Source of the DNA: Hyphomonas chukchiensis
GTDB lineage: Bacteria > Pseudomonadota > Alphaproteobacteria > Caulobacterales > Hyphomonadaceae
Length of the DNA: 34,048 nucleotides
Reading direction: 5' to 3'
Assembly (NCBI RefSeq): GCF_000682695.1
Contig: NZ_AWFG01000023.1
Coordinates: forward strand, 1 to 34,048
The notes below the pieces were generated by a model, which was given only the letters and a program-made list of their open reading frames with translations, ran no database searches and was not told the origin of the DNA. This document shows, piece by piece, positions 1-8,623 of this stretch. Position 1 is the first letter of the stretch; the number at the start of each line of letters is the position of its first letter. The position numbers were made by a program, and so were the translations under genes.

Positions 1-2
1 AT

Positions 3-1097
3 GAAGAAGCCGCCCGTAAAGGCGCGACCGCGGCGATCATTGTTCACGAAACTGAGCCAGCCTCCTATGGCTGGGATGTCGTGAAGAACTCATGGTCCGG
101 CGCCCAGTCGGATCTGGTTCGCGAAGATGGCGGCGCTGACCGTGCAGACTTGGAAGGCTGGGTCACCCGCGCAATGGCCGAGAAGCTTTTTGCGTCTGCC
201 GGCCTGGACTTTGAAGCCATGAAAACAGCCGCGAAGACACGAGGCTTCAAGCCCGTGCCACTGAGCGGCCTCAAGGCTACGGGCGAAATCGTCCAGACCA
301 TCGAGAAACTGGACAGCCGCAATGTGATCGGCGTCCTACCCGGCACCACGGCGCCTGATGAGTACATGCTCTACACCGCCCACTGGGATCACCTTGGGAA
401 GAAAACAGGCAAGAAAACCGGCGCCCCCGGAGAGGACTTCTACGAAGATCAGATATATAATGGCGCTGTTGACAACGCGACCGGCGTATCGGCCCTCCTT
501 GAACTGGCTGAAGCCTTCGCGGCTGAGCCCCACGAGCGCTCATTGCTGTTCGTATCGGTCACGCTCGAAGAATCCGGATTGCTTGGGTCCGAATACTTCG
601 CCGAACACCCGACCGTGCCCCTCAACAAGATCGTTGCTGGCATCAACATGGATGGCGCCCTACCCGTGGGCCGCACGCATGACATGGTCGTCATCGGCTA
701 TGGCGCATCGGAGCTTGAAGACCGTCTTACGGATATCCTGAAGGCCGATAATCGCGTCATCAAACCGGACGGCAAGCCGGAAGCCGGCTACTTCTACCGC
801 TCCGATCATATCTCGCTCGCCAAGCGCGGCGTGCCGATGCTCTATGCTGACGGTGGTGAAGACAAGCTTGAGGGCGGCATCGCGGCCGGCAAGGCAGCTG
901 CGGCAGCCTATACAGCCGAACGCTACCACAAACCGATGGATGAATATTCGGACGATTGGGACCTCTCGGGTTTCGCAGAGGACATTCAGGCACTCTATGC
1001 CGTGGGTGAAGGCATTGCCGATTCCGCCGACTGGCCGACATGGTATCCGGCGAACGAGTTCGAAGCAGCCCGCAAGGAATCGCTCGGCGCCCAATAG
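3..1097 (+). CDS. M28 family zinc metallopeptidase, 5' end missing
   Basis: This is the C-terminal part of an M28 (aminopeptidase Y/S type) peptidase. The reading frame is open from base 3, and the upstream residues (KGATAAIIVHE...GYGW-like) match the end of a PA (protease-associated) domain, so the first ATG in frame at base 81 is not the real start. The zinc ligand set of the family is visible, numbered from that ATG: H101 in the YTAHWDHLG motif, D131 in NGAVDNATG, E163-E164 in the LEESGLLG motif, D191 in NMDG and H243 in SDH. The family removes N-terminal residues from peptides and is usually periplasmic or secreted; the signal peptide would lie outside the window. A strong terminator follows, so the unit ends here. 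A second, shorter M28 enzyme lies at 7548-8543. Family assignment is firm; substrate is unknown. Confidence 0.93.
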   Translation, partial: EEAARKGATAAIIVHETEPASYGWDVVKNSWSGAQSDLVREDGGADRADLEGWVTRAMAEKLFASAGLDFEAMKTAAKTRGFKPVPLSGLKATGEIVQTIEKLDSRNVIGVLPGTTAPDEYMLYTAHWDHLGKKTGKKTGAPGEDFYEDQIYNGAVDNATGVSALLELAEAFAAEPHERSLLFVSVTLEESGLLGSEYFAEHPTVPLNKIVAGINMDGALPVGRTHDMVVIGYGASELEDRLTDILKADNRVIKPDGKPEAGYFYRSDHISLAKRGVPMLYADGGEDKLEGGIAAGKAAAAAYTAERYHKPMDEYSDDWDLSGFAEDIQALYAVGEGIADSADWPTWYPANEFEAARKESLGAQ

Positions 1098-1116
1098 ACG
1101 CCTGTAGCTAAACGTC

Positions 1117-1161
1117 ATAGTCCCGGATGGCCCCGAAGGCCGTTCGGGACTATTTCATTTT
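1117..1161 (+). terminator. Rho-independent terminator after the M28 gene
   Basis: A perfect 9-bp inverted repeat (ATAGTCCCG at 1117-1125, CGGGACTAT at 1145-1153) encloses a further GGCC/GGCC pairing and is followed by a T-rich run (TTTCATTTT). It lies 20 bases after the peptidase stop and before rlmJ, as expected of an intrinsic terminator. Confidence 0.85.
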
Positions 1162-1182
1162 GAAGCCTCGAAAGACCACCCA

Positions 1183-1980
1183 ATGCTCTCCTACCAACAC
1201 GGCTATCACGCAGGAAACCGGGCCGACGTGCTCAAGCACGCGGTGCTGCATGCCCTTTTGAAAGAGATCGCGGCCGCGGGGAAACCCGTCCTGTATGTTG
1301 AAACGCATTCCGGACGTGGCCGCTATGACCTAACGGGCGAACAGGCGCGCAAGGGCGGCGAATGCGATACCGGCATCATCGCGCTCCATCAGGGCAAGCC
1401 TCCCCGCCCCCTGAAGCCCTGGGTGTCCGATGTCGAGGCACGTGGGATGAAGGACTATCCAGGCTCTCCAGCCCTTGCGCAATCCTTGCTGCCGCCGTCT
1501 GCCCGCATGATCTTCTTCGAGAAACATCCGGCCGAGCACGCCGCGCTCGCCAAGGCGGTGGGCAACGATCCGCGCGTGCAGGTGAAGCATTCCGACGGCT
1601 ATTCCGGCGCGCTCAAGCTCGCGCCACGCGGCGCCGAGCAAATGGTCTGCTTCGTGGATCCGAGCTATGAGACGAGCCGGGACATTGATGCGCTCGCCCT
1701 CTGGACACCGCGTGCCCTCAAGCGCTGGCCAAACGGCATCCTCATCCTTTGGCTGCCCCTCTTCCGCGACGGACGCGAGACAGAGTTCGGTGAATACCTC
1801 GCCAGCCTCGATGACTGCATCATTGCAGGCGCACGCTGGCCTGTGGATGTGGACGATGAAAGCGCACTTGAGGGCTCTGCAATTGTCGCCTTCCGCGCGC
1901 CCTCTTCGGCCAGCGCCCCCAGCCATGCCATAGCCTCATCCCTCCAATCCTGGTGGTCGGCAGAAGCGGCGCGATCCTAG
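1183..1980 (+). CDS. rlmJ: 23S rRNA (adenine(2030)-N6)-methyltransferase RlmJ
   Basis: 265 residues, close to the usual RlmJ length. The N-terminus (MLSYQHGYHAGNRADVLKH) is the family hallmark, followed by a SAM-binding segment near YVETHSGRG (residues 38-46). RlmJ methylates N6 of adenine 2030 of 23S rRNA using S-adenosylmethionine. The catalytic motif IV, normally DPPY, reads DPSY here (residues 159-162 within FVDPSYE); the Asp and aromatic residues are kept, so activity is plausible. The stop codon overlaps the GTG start of the next gene by one base (TAGTG), suggesting translational coupling. No strong Shine-Dalgarno precedes the ATG. The family is secure from the N-terminal signature. Confidence 0.93.
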   Translation: MLSYQHGYHAGNRADVLKHAVLHALLKEIAAAGKPVLYVETHSGRGRYDLTGEQARKGGECDTGIIALHQGKPPRPLKPWVSDVEARGMKDYPGSPALAQSLLPPSARMIFFEKHPAEHAALAKAVGNDPRVQVKHSDGYSGALKLAPRGAEQMVCFVDPSYETSRDIDALALWTPRALKRWPNGILILWLPLFRDGRETEFGEYLASLDDCIIAGARWPVDVDDESALEGSAIVAFRAPSSASAPSHAIASSLQSWWSAEAARS

Positions 1981-3080
1981 TGCGCGTCCTCCTCATCGGT
2001 GGAGGACATACGCACGTCGTCGCACTGAGGCATCTTGCTCGCAATCCAGTCGCCGGGCTCGAACTCCATCTCGTCAGTCCGGACCCCACGACATCCTATA
2101 GCGGCCTGTTGCCGGGGCATATTGCCGGGCATTGGCCACGGAATACCCTCGAAATACCCCTGGAAACCCTCTGCAACGCCGCAAATGTCACCTTCCACAC
2201 CACAGAAGTTACCCATTTTGACCCTATGAAGCGAACCGCAACGTTCGCGAACAAGAGCTTCTTTGAATTTGATCATGCATCCCTCGATATCGGCGCCGTG
2301 GCTGCAATCGACGGACCAGAAAGCCTCAGGACCCTTGGCGTTCCGGTAAAGCCGCTTGGCATTTTTGCGGACCGCTGGAGTCAATTCCTGGCCGATGTCC
2401 AATCGCAATCATTGCCGCCGCATGCCGCCGTCATCGGCGCAGGCACCGCCGGCATCGAGCTGGCGCTGTCCATGAAGTACCATCTCGATAGCTTGAAAAT
2501 GGATAACCCGGTTCGCGTTTCGCTGATTGAGCGCGCGGATGCCGTCTTGCTGGATGGCACAGCCCGCTTGCGAAAGCTGCTTACGAAGGCCCTGGGTCAC
2601 GCTGGAGTCGCTGTCAATACAGGGGCATCGGTGACCCATGCGTCGAACGAAACGCTGACCCTGGATTCACGCAATCGGGTGCCATCGTGCTTTACCGCGC
2701 TCGCCACCGGGGCGCGGCCTCACGCTTGGCTGGCTCAAGCTGGGATGGCCACACATGAGGGATTTGTCGTCGTCGATCCGACACTGCGGTCTGTCAGTCA
2801 TCCGGAAATATTTGCGTGCGGAGACACCGCCCACCTCGGTTTCGATCCGAGACCGAAGGCTGGTGTCTATGCTGTCAGGCAGGGCCCGGTGCTGGCTGAG
2901 CAGATCACACGACTTGCCAAGGGCGAGGCGCTCACAATCTATCGACCGCAATCAGATTATCTCAAACTGATCAGCCTGGGGAGACGCCGTGCGGTGGCTG
3001 AAAAGTGGGGACTGGCTTTCAATCTGCCCGGTCTCTGGTCTCTCAAGCGTCATATCGACTTGAAATTCATGAAGAATTAG
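1980..3080 (+). CDS. FAD-dependent pyridine nucleotide-disulfide oxidoreductase (SelD N-terminal-partner type)
   Basis: 366 residues from a GTG start that overlaps the rlmJ stop. An in-frame ATG at 1953 lies inside rlmJ and would add residues before the nucleotide-binding fold, so GTG at 1980 is preferred: it begins MRVLLIGGGHTH, with the FAD-binding glycine motif at the extreme N-terminus as in relatives. A second dinucleotide motif (VIGAGTAGIELAL, about residue 145) should bind NAD(P)H, and EIFACGDTAHL near residue 278 is the second FAD contact. The GGGHTHV start and the VSPDPTTSYSGLLPGHIAGH stretch resemble the NDH-like domain often fused to the N-terminus of selenophosphate synthetase SelD. 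Here it stands alone and no selD is visible. It could act as a membrane-associated NADH:quinone-type oxidoreductase; substrate unknown. Confidence 0.85.
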   Translation: MRVLLIGGGHTHVVALRHLARNPVAGLELHLVSPDPTTSYSGLLPGHIAGHWPRNTLEIPLETLCNAANVTFHTTEVTHFDPMKRTATFANKSFFEFDHASLDIGAVAAIDGPESLRTLGVPVKPLGIFADRWSQFLADVQSQSLPPHAAVIGAGTAGIELALSMKYHLDSLKMDNPVRVSLIERADAVLLDGTARLRKLLTKALGHAGVAVNTGASVTHASNETLTLDSRNRVPSCFTALATGARPHAWLAQAGMATHEGFVVVDPTLRSVSHPEIFACGDTAHLGFDPRPKAGVYAVRQGPVLAEQITRLAKGEALTIYRPQSDYLKLISLGRRRAVAEKWGLAFNLPGLWSLKRHIDLKFMKN

Positions 3081-3138
3081 CTGGGCCAGTCCCTGAAGAG
3101 TGCTTTCGGCCGTTACTCCGGCCAGGTAGCGGGGGAGA

Positions 3139-3291
3139 CTATTGTGTAATCTCTTTTTTCACTTCCTTGGCAGCGTCCTGGACGACTTCACCGCCCGCTT
3201 CGACATCCTTGCCGACGCCTTCAACCGTATTGCAGGCCGTTACGAACGGGACATATGAAACCGCCATAAGGGCAATGAGGAACTTTTTCAT
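3139..3291 (-). CDS. Entericidin A/B family small lipoprotein
   Basis: A 50-residue protein encoded on the minus strand between two plus-strand genes. It begins MKKFLIALMAVSYVPF and has a lipobox VTAC with Cys20 as the acylated residue. The mature part (CNTVEGVGKDVEAGG, then VVQDAAKEVKKEI) is the typical short amphipathic entericidin sequence. The ATG at 3291 has a strong Shine-Dalgarno (AAGGAG, with GGAG 7 bases from the start). Entericidins of enteric bacteria form an antidote/toxin lipoprotein pair tied to stationary phase; in alphaproteobacteria single copies are common and their role is poorly defined. No partner gene lies next to it. It is divergent from purQ and convergent with the oxidoreductase. 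The family call is firm despite the small size. Confidence 0.88.
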   Translation of the reverse strand: MKKFLIALMAVSYVPFVTACNTVEGVGKDVEAGGEVVQDAAKEVKKEITQ

Positions 3292-3432
3292 TATATGCTC
3301 TCCTTCTCGACTGAGCGAGCCATGATGTGCTTGTAATTTGGAACCGGCAAGCCGTCATTTTGCGCGTGAGAAAGAGTCCTGTGTGAGGGCATAAACGGCT
3401 GAAATTCTATTCCCTTTTCCTGCGACTCCCTG

Positions 3433-3438
3433 CTAAAG
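3433..3438 (+). promoter_or_regulatory. CTAAAG -10-like element next to the purQ start
   Basis: CTAAAG preceded by TG lies 7 bases before the purQ ATG, resembling the GCTANAWC -10 element known for Caulobacter housekeeping promoters. The same bases also belong to AAAGGAG, a good Shine-Dalgarno for purQ, so this site may be a ribosome binding site only. Confidence 0.35.
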
Positions 3439-3445
3439 GAGCCGC

Positions 3446-4114
3446 ATGAAAACCGCCGTTATCGTATTTCCTGCCTCCAACTGCGACCGTGACGCGCAAG
3501 ACGCGCTTGCCCAGGTTACCGGCAAGGCTCCGGTCATGGTCTGGCACAAGGACGGCATAATCCCCGAGGATACGGATCTCGTGGTGATACCTGGCGGCTT
3601 CTCTTATGGCGACTATCTCCGCTGCGGCGCCATGGCGGCGAACTCGCCAGTCGTGGAACAACTCAAGGCGCATGCTGAACGCGGCGGATATGTCCTCGGC
3701 ATCTGCAATGGCTTCCAGATACTTTGTGAGACACGGCTTCTGCCGGGCGTTCTCATGCGCAACGCATCCCTGCACTTCGTCTGCCGGCCTCAGCGCCTGT
3801 CCGTGGAAAGCGCCAATACCGCTTTCACAAGCGCCTATTGCAGCAGTTCGACCGTTACGATCCCGATCGCGCATCATGACGGCAACTATTTCGCCGACGA
3901 GGCCACCCTTGACCGACTCGAAGGCGAAGGGCGTGTCGTCTTCCGCTATGCTGCGGGCGAAAACCCCAACGGCGCGTCGCGCGACATTGCCGGCATCCTG
4001 AGCGAGAACGGCCGGATCATGGGCATGATGCCCCACCCTGAACGGGCCATGGGCGGCAATGAAGGCGGCGCAGACGGCCTTGGTGTTTTCCAAAGCCTCC
4101 TGAACGCAGCCTAG
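3446..4114 (+). CDS. purQ: Phosphoribosylformylglycinamidine synthase subunit PurQ (glutaminase)
   Basis: 222 residues, a normal PurQ length. It is the class I glutamine amidotransferase subunit that releases ammonia from glutamine for the PurL-catalysed conversion of FGAR to FGAM, step four of purine synthesis in the cytoplasm. The nucleophile is Cys87 in [13 protein letters not shown], and the His197/Glu199 pair lies in MMPHPERA near the C-terminus, so the triad is complete. The N-terminus ([13 protein letters not shown]) is characteristic. AAAGGAG five bases before the ATG sets the start. In most bacteria with this split enzyme purS lies just upstream and purL follows; here the upstream neighbour is a divergent lipoprotein gene and an adenine deaminase separates purQ from purL. 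Confidence 0.96.
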   Translation: MKTAVIVFPASNCDRDAQDALAQVTGKAPVMVWHKDGIIPEDTDLVVIPGGFSYGDYLRCGAMAANSPVVEQLKAHAERGGYVLGICNGFQILCETRLLPGVLMRNASLHFVCRPQRLSVESANTAFTSAYCSSSTVTIPIAHHDGNYFADEATLDRLEGEGRVVFRYAAGENPNGASRDIAGILSENGRIMGMMPHPERAMGGNEGGADGLGVFQSLLNAA

Positions 4115-4149
4115 ACTGCCCCGACCTTGGAGCGCACACCGGTTCGTGT

Positions 4150-4155
4150 TTAAAG
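4150..4155 (+). promoter_or_regulatory. TTAAAG -10-like element before a short leader ORF
   Basis: TTAAAG lies 8 bases before an ATG at 4164 that opens a nine-codon ORF ending on the adenine deaminase start. The spacing matches the TTAAAG/CTAAAG elements before purL and rimO. No convincing -35 box was found. Confidence 0.3.
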
Positions 4156-4163
4156 CGTGGTTC

Positions 4164-4193
4164 ATGCCCGTGTCTGCTGGAGGCCCTGAATGA
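4164..4193 (+). other. Candidate nine-codon leader ORF overlapping the adenine deaminase start
   Basis: ATG at 4164 opens MPVSAGGPE and ends at TGA 4191-4193, so its stop overlaps the deaminase ATG (ATGA). The leader's GGAGG codons also form the deaminase Shine-Dalgarno. Translation of the leader could therefore couple to or occlude the deaminase start. It may equally be chance, since short ORFs are common. Confidence 0.3.
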
Positions 4194-5200
4194 CTGACCG
4201 CGCCACGCTCATCGCCAAATTGCCAAAAGCCGAACTGCATCTGCACATTGAGGGCAGCTTCGAGCCTGAGCTGATGATGCAGATCGCCGAGCGCAACGGG
4301 ATACAGACCGCCTTCAAAACGCTCGAAGAGGCCAAGGCCGCATACGCCTTCTCGAACCTCCAGGAATTCCTCGACATCTACTATCAGGGCATGGCGGTGC
4401 TACTGCACAAGCAGGACTTCTACGACCTGACATGGGCCTACCTGGAGCGCGCCGCCGCTGACAATGTCCGCCACGTGGAAATCTTCTTCGATCCCCAGGC
4501 CCATACCGAGCGCGGCGTCGCGTTCGCAACGGTCGCCGACGGCATTCTTGAAGCGCTGGAAGACGGCGAGACAAAGCTGGGCATCACGTCTCATGTCATC
4601 ATGAGCTTCCTGCGTCACCTCAGCGAAGACGACGGGTTCGCCTTGCTGGAAGAGTCCAAGCCTTATCACGCCCGCTTTATCGGCGTTGGTCTCGACAGTT
4701 CCGAGATCGGCCACCCCCCTTCCAAGTTCGCGCGGCTCTTTGCCAAATGCCGCGATCTGGGCTTCAAGCTGTGCCTGCATGCTGGCGAGGAAGGACCGCC
4801 GCAATATGTGCAGGAAGCCCTCATCGACATCGGCGCTGACCGGATCGACCATGGGAATCGGTCCATGGAAGACGAAGGCCTGCTGCAGGTTCTGCGGGAC
4901 ACGCAGACCCCGCTGACGAATTGCCCGCTTTCAAACCTGTCACTCTGTGTGATCGACGATCTGAAGCAGAGCCCGCTGAAAGCGCAGCTTGAAGCAGGCC
5001 TCCTTGTAACGGTGAACTCCGACGACCCCGCCTATTTCGGCGGCTATGTGAACCAGAACTATCAGGCCATCGCTGATGCGCTCGACCTGAGCAATGAGCA
5101 ACTCATCCAGCTGGCCCGAAACAGCTTTACGGCAGCCTTCATGAGTGAGGCGGACAAGGCCCGTCATCTCTCCGAAATCGAGCGCGTACTGGCCGCATAG
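4190..5200 (+). CDS. Adenine deaminase (adenosine deaminase-like family)
   Basis: 336 residues of the adenosine/adenine deaminase amidohydrolase fold. Zinc ligands H17 and H19 lie in the KAELHLHIEG motif; H197 and catalytic E200 in LHAGEEGPP; the Asp pair D278-D279 in VNSDDPAYFGGY. The segments AYAFSNLQEFLDIYYQGM and DPQAHTERGV, and the overall length, fit the bacterial/fungal type adenine aminohydrolase branch (adenine to hypoxanthine plus ammonia) better than classical adenosine deaminase. That places it in purine salvage, next to two de novo synthesis genes. GGAGG seven bases before the ATG is a strong ribosome binding site. The substrate distinction is made from motif resemblance, so adenosine cannot be fully ruled out. 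Confidence 0.9.
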   Translation: MTDRATLIAKLPKAELHLHIEGSFEPELMMQIAERNGIQTAFKTLEEAKAAYAFSNLQEFLDIYYQGMAVLLHKQDFYDLTWAYLERAAADNVRHVEIFFDPQAHTERGVAFATVADGILEALEDGETKLGITSHVIMSFLRHLSEDDGFALLEESKPYHARFIGVGLDSSEIGHPPSKFARLFAKCRDLGFKLCLHAGEEGPPQYVQEALIDIGADRIDHGNRSMEDEGLLQVLRDTQTPLTNCPLSNLSLCVIDDLKQSPLKAQLEAGLLVTVNSDDPAYFGGYVNQNYQAIADALDLSNEQLIQLARNSFTAAFMSEADKARHLSEIERVLAA

Positions 5201-5234
5201 GCACAAACGCTCTGGCGACTCGCGCACTTTGCGG

Positions 5235-5240
5235 TTAAAG
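5235..5240 (+). promoter_or_regulatory. TTAAAG -10-like element next to the purL start
   Basis: TTAAAG lies 7 bases before the purL ATG and there is no Shine-Dalgarno between. If it is a -10 element, transcription would start at or next to the ATG, giving a leaderless message. No clear -35 box is visible. Confidence 0.35.
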
Positions 5241-5247
5241 CGCCCAA

Positions 5248-7551
5248 ATGCCTGATACATCCGCGATCCTCGCCCATCTCACCGCCACCCAGGAAGAGGC
5301 CCAGGGCCTTGAACACGGCATTAAAGCCGATGAATGGGAACGGCTTGTCACCCGTCTTGGGCGCAAGCCAAATCTTGTCGAACTCGGCATCTATTCGGTG
5401 ATGTGGTCAGAGCACTGCTCCTACAAATCCTCGCGTCGCCACCTGTCGAAATTCCCGACCAAGAATGCCCGCGTCATCCAGGGCCCGGGCGAAAATGCCG
5501 GCGTGATTGATATCGGCGACGGACAGGCCGCCATCTTCAAGATGGAGAGCCACAACCACCCGTCCTATATCGAGCCGTACCAAGGGGCAGCGACGGGCGT
5601 CGGTGGTATCCTCCGCGACGTGTTTACGATGGGCGCGCGTCCTATTGCGCTGGTAAACGCGCTCCGCTTCGGCGACCCGAGCCACCCCAAGACGCGTAGC
5701 CTTGTGGCGGGCGTCGTTGCCGGTATCGGCGGCTATGGCAACTGCGTTGGCGTGCCGACCGTGGCAGGCGAAACCCAGTTCGACGCAGGCTACAATGGCA
5801 ATATCCTCGTCAACGCGATGGCCGTAGGCCTCGCGGACCAGGACAAGATTTTCTATGCCCGCGGCGCGACGCCGGGCAACCCGATTTTCTATGTTGGTTC
5901 CAAGACCGGCCGCGACGGTATCCATGGCGCAACCATGGCGTCTGCTGAATTCTCCGAGGGCGACGAAGAGAAGCGCCCAACCGTTCAGGTTGGCGACCCG
6001 TTTACCGAAAAGCTGCTCATCGAGGCCTGCCTTGAGCTGATGGCCACGGACGCCATCCAGGCGATCCAGGACATGGGCGCGGCAGGCCTGACGTCTTCGT
6101 CGGTCGAGATGGCGGCCAGCGGCGGCGCCAATGGCGAAGGCATTGGGGTCATCATGGATCTCGACAAGGTGCCCCAGCGCGAAGAGGGCATGACGGCCTA
6201 CGAGATCATGTTGTCGGAAAGTCAGGAGCGTATGCTCATCGTGCTCTATCCGGACAAGATCGACATGGCGAAGGCCATCTTCGACAAATACGACCTGTCG
6301 GCAGAAGTCATTGGCGAAACAACGGATACCGGGCACCTCGTGCTGACCCAATTCGGCGAAGTCGTGTGCGATATCCCGGTTGCTCCACTCGCCGAGGATG
6401 CCCCGAACTATGACCGACCGTGGAACGAGCCACCGAAGCGCGTGGCACTTGATCCGGCCGCTTTCGATGTACCCACTGACCTTGCCGGCACGCTCCTCAA
6501 ACTCATGGGCACGCCTGACATGGCGTCCAAGCGCTGGGTCTGGGAACAGTATGACCGCCACGTCATGGGCGATACGATCGACTCCTCCCAGTCAGGCGGT
6601 GACGCGGCCATCGTGCGCATTCACAAGACCAACAAGGCCCTGGCGATCTGCTCGGACTGCAACCCGCACTATGTCTCCGCTGACCCCTATGAGGGCGGCA
6701 AGCAGGCCGTCGCTGAGGCCTATCGCAACCTGTCCGCCGTCGGCGCGACGCCGATTGCAATCACCGACAACCTGAATTTCGGCAACCCTGAAAAGCCGAA
6801 TACGATGGGCTATATCGTCAAGGCGATCGAAGGCATGGCTGAGGCCTGCCGCGAACTCGACTTCCCCGTCGTGTCAGGCAACGTGTCCCTCTATAACGAG
6901 ACCGACGGCACCGCGATTCCACCGACCCCAGTGGTTGGTGGTGTTGGCCTGCTTGAGGATATTTCCAAGTCTGCCACACTCAAGGGCGCCAAACCCGGCG
7001 ATCTTCTGGTCATGGTTGGCGGCATCGGCACCCATCTCGGCGCGACCCAATATGCACGCAGCGTGCTCGGCCTGAAAGGCGAAGCCCTCGGAACACCGCC
7101 GCCGGTCGATCTTGCGGTCGAGAAGCGCAATGCTAGCTTTATCCGGGACATCATCGGCGCTGGGCTGGCAACTGCCGTGCATGATATCAGCGATGGCGGT
7201 CTTGCCTGCAGCGTGGCGGAAGTGGCGCTCGCATCCAATTGCGGCGCTGTGGTCAATATTAGCCCAGAGCTGCAGGGCTTCCCCGCCTCGCACCTTCACG
7301 CCGCCCTCTTCGGTGAAGACCAGGCGCGTTACATCTTCACCGTCGCTGGCGACGCGGAGAACGCGCTGGCTCAGTTTGCTGAAGCGCGCCCGGATGTGCC
7401 GATGTTAATGCTGGGATCAATTACGGATGCATCCGAAGGCCTCACCTTTGCGGTGGATGTCCGCAAGGATCAGACATTCTCGGTTGGCCTTGATGCCCTT
7501 CGCAGCGCGAATGAAGACTGGCTGCCCGGCTACATGAACACGGTCGATTAA
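5248..7551 (+). CDS. purL: Phosphoribosylformylglycinamidine synthase subunit PurL
   Basis: 767 residues, the small PurL type that works with separate PurQ and PurS. It catalyses ATP-dependent amination of FGAR to FGAM with ammonia from PurQ. The N-terminal [12 protein letters not shown] motif (residues 51-62, with catalytic-region His56) and KMESHNHPS (residues 99-105) are diagnostic; two repeated AIRS-like halves follow, with DMGAAGL and VHDISDGGL glycine-rich motifs in the first and second half. The ATG lacks a Shine-Dalgarno. The end overlaps the convergent M28 peptidase stop by four bases. PurS, normally needed to assemble PurQ-PurL, is not found in the window. Confidence 0.97.
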   Translation: MPDTSAILAHLTATQEEAQGLEHGIKADEWERLVTRLGRKPNLVELGIYSVMWSEHCSYKSSRRHLSKFPTKNARVIQGPGENAGVIDIGDGQAAIFKMESHNHPSYIEPYQGAATGVGGILRDVFTMGARPIALVNALRFGDPSHPKTRSLVAGVVAGIGGYGNCVGVPTVAGETQFDAGYNGNILVNAMAVGLADQDKIFYARGATPGNPIFYVGSKTGRDGIHGATMASAEFSEGDEEKRPTVQVGDPFTEKLLIEACLELMATDAIQAIQDMGAAGLTSSSVEMAASGGANGEGIGVIMDLDKVPQREEGMTAYEIMLSESQERMLIVLYPDKIDMAKAIFDKYDLSAEVIGETTDTGHLVLTQFGEVVCDIPVAPLAEDAPNYDRPWNEPPKRVALDPAAFDVPTDLAGTLLKLMGTPDMASKRWVWEQYDRHVMGDTIDSSQSGGDAAIVRIHKTNKALAICSDCNPHYVSADPYEGGKQAVAEAYRNLSAVGATPIAITDNLNFGNPEKPNTMGYIVKAIEGMAEACRELDFPVVSGNVSLYNETDGTAIPPTPVVGGVGLLEDISKSATLKGAKPGDLLVMVGGIGTHLGATQYARSVLGLKGEALGTPPPVDLAVEKRNASFIRDIIGAGLATAVHDISDGGLACSVAEVALASNCGAVVNISPELQGFPASHLHAALFGEDQARYIFTVAGDAENALAQFAEARPDVPMLMLGSITDASEGLTFAVDVRKDQTFSVGLDALRSANEDWLPGYMNTVD

Positions 7552-8543
7552 TCGGCCGCCTTCTCGCCGCCGATCATGTCCAGTTCTTCGTCAGCCGCCA
7601 TCGCCGCCATGACCAACGTGTCGCCGGCGCGCGCGAAGAAGTCTGGCGTGATGTTGGCATAGTCATCTGACGGCGTGTGATAGCCGGGATGGTCTTCGAC
7701 CCCGAAATAGAGGAACGGAATTCCCGCGTCGTGGAATACCGAATGATCTGACTGGCTCGTCCAGTCGGCAGGCTCTCCCAGAGCCGGGTCATCGTGGCCC
7801 GCAATAAGTTTCACGGGTGCCTCGGCCGCGACGCGCTCCACAAGCGGCAGCAGGTCCGGATTGTGGAACGTGCCAGCGACATAAAGTTCTCCGGCCTCGG
7901 AGCGGCTCACCATGTCATAGTTCATATTCAGCACGACACGCTGCATCGGCACGGACGGGTCGTCCAACAGCGCGTGCGCCCCGAGAAGCCCGATTTCCTC
8001 GCCATCAAGCGCTGCGAAAACAATGTCGTGGACCGGCTTGTGCCGTGTGAAATACTGCGCGACGTCAATCAGTGCAGCGGTGCCTGACGCATTGTCGTCC
8101 GCGCCGTTGTATATCTCGCCATCAATGACACCGAGATGATCATAATGCGCCGTTATCAGAAGGACGGGCCCGTCGGTCGTGCCCTTGATCATGCCCACCA
8201 CATTGGCGCCGTTGACCGGCGCGGCCCCATCTTTGTCAGGCCTTGCCGTAAACGGATGAGCGAAAGCATCGCCCAGCATTTGCAGGCCCAGCGTTTCGAA
8301 ACGTTTCTGGATGAAATCCCGCGCCGCTTCATTGCCACGCGTGCCCGTGGCCCGGCCCTCAAGCGCGTCGCTCGACAGCGTTTCCGTAAATCTCAGCATG
8401 GCGCCAGCATCGATGTATTTCGGCTGGTACTGGACGAGGCTCGGCACTTCTTCCGTCTGATTGAGCGACAGCAAACCGCCACCAATCACGAGAGCGATCA
8501 CGCCCGTTATACCTGCAATAATCCATGTTTTCCGGTTGCCCAT
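7548..8543 (-). CDS. M28 family zinc metallopeptidase, membrane-anchored
   Basis: 331 residues from the ATG at 8543, chosen because it gives a charged MGNRK start followed by one hydrophobic segment (about residues 7-27), an N-terminal signal anchor; GGAG lies 11 bases upstream. A longer frame reaching 8645 would overlap the divergent bolA start and adds no conserved sequence. The zinc set is complete: H133 in TAHYDHLG, D150 in [10 protein letters not shown]182-E183 in [10 protein letters not shown]210 in NMNYD and H267 in QSDH. The catalytic domain probably faces the periplasm and releases amino acids from peptides. It lacks the PA domain seen in the window's first M28 protein. It is convergent with purL and divergent from bolA, so probably monocistronic. 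Confidence 0.92.
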   Translation of the reverse strand: MGNRKTWIIAGITGVIALVIGGGLLSLNQTEEVPSLVQYQPKYIDAGAMLRFTETLSSDALEGRATGTRGNEAARDFIQKRFETLGLQMLGDAFAHPFTARPDKDGAAPVNGANVVGMIKGTTDGPVLLITAHYDHLGVIDGEIYNGADDNASGTAALIDVAQYFTRHKPVHDIVFAALDGEEIGLLGAHALLDDPSVPMQRVVLNMNYDMVSRSEAGELYVAGTFHNPDLLPLVERVAAEAPVKLIAGHDDPALGEPADWTSQSDHSVFHDAGIPFLYFGVEDHPGYHTPSDDYANITPDFFARAGDTLVMAAMAADEELDMIGGEKAAD

Positions 8544-8623
8544 GGCTGCACTGTCTCCGTGCCTGACCTTGACCCGTGGCGGGCCCACGTCCATGTGCCT
8601 ATCGCAATTGAGGACACGCTGCC

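Noticed and set aside
1..80. ATG at base 1 as the start of a gene
   Set aside because: Its frame does not carry the peptidase; the conserved PA-domain residues are read from base 3, so the gene simply begins before the window.
3340..3365. GGAAC followed by CGT upstream of purQ, as a possible EcfG (general stress sigma) promoter
   Set aside because: The spacing from GGAAC to CGT is about 20 bases, beyond the 16-17 expected, and it points toward a housekeeping gene.
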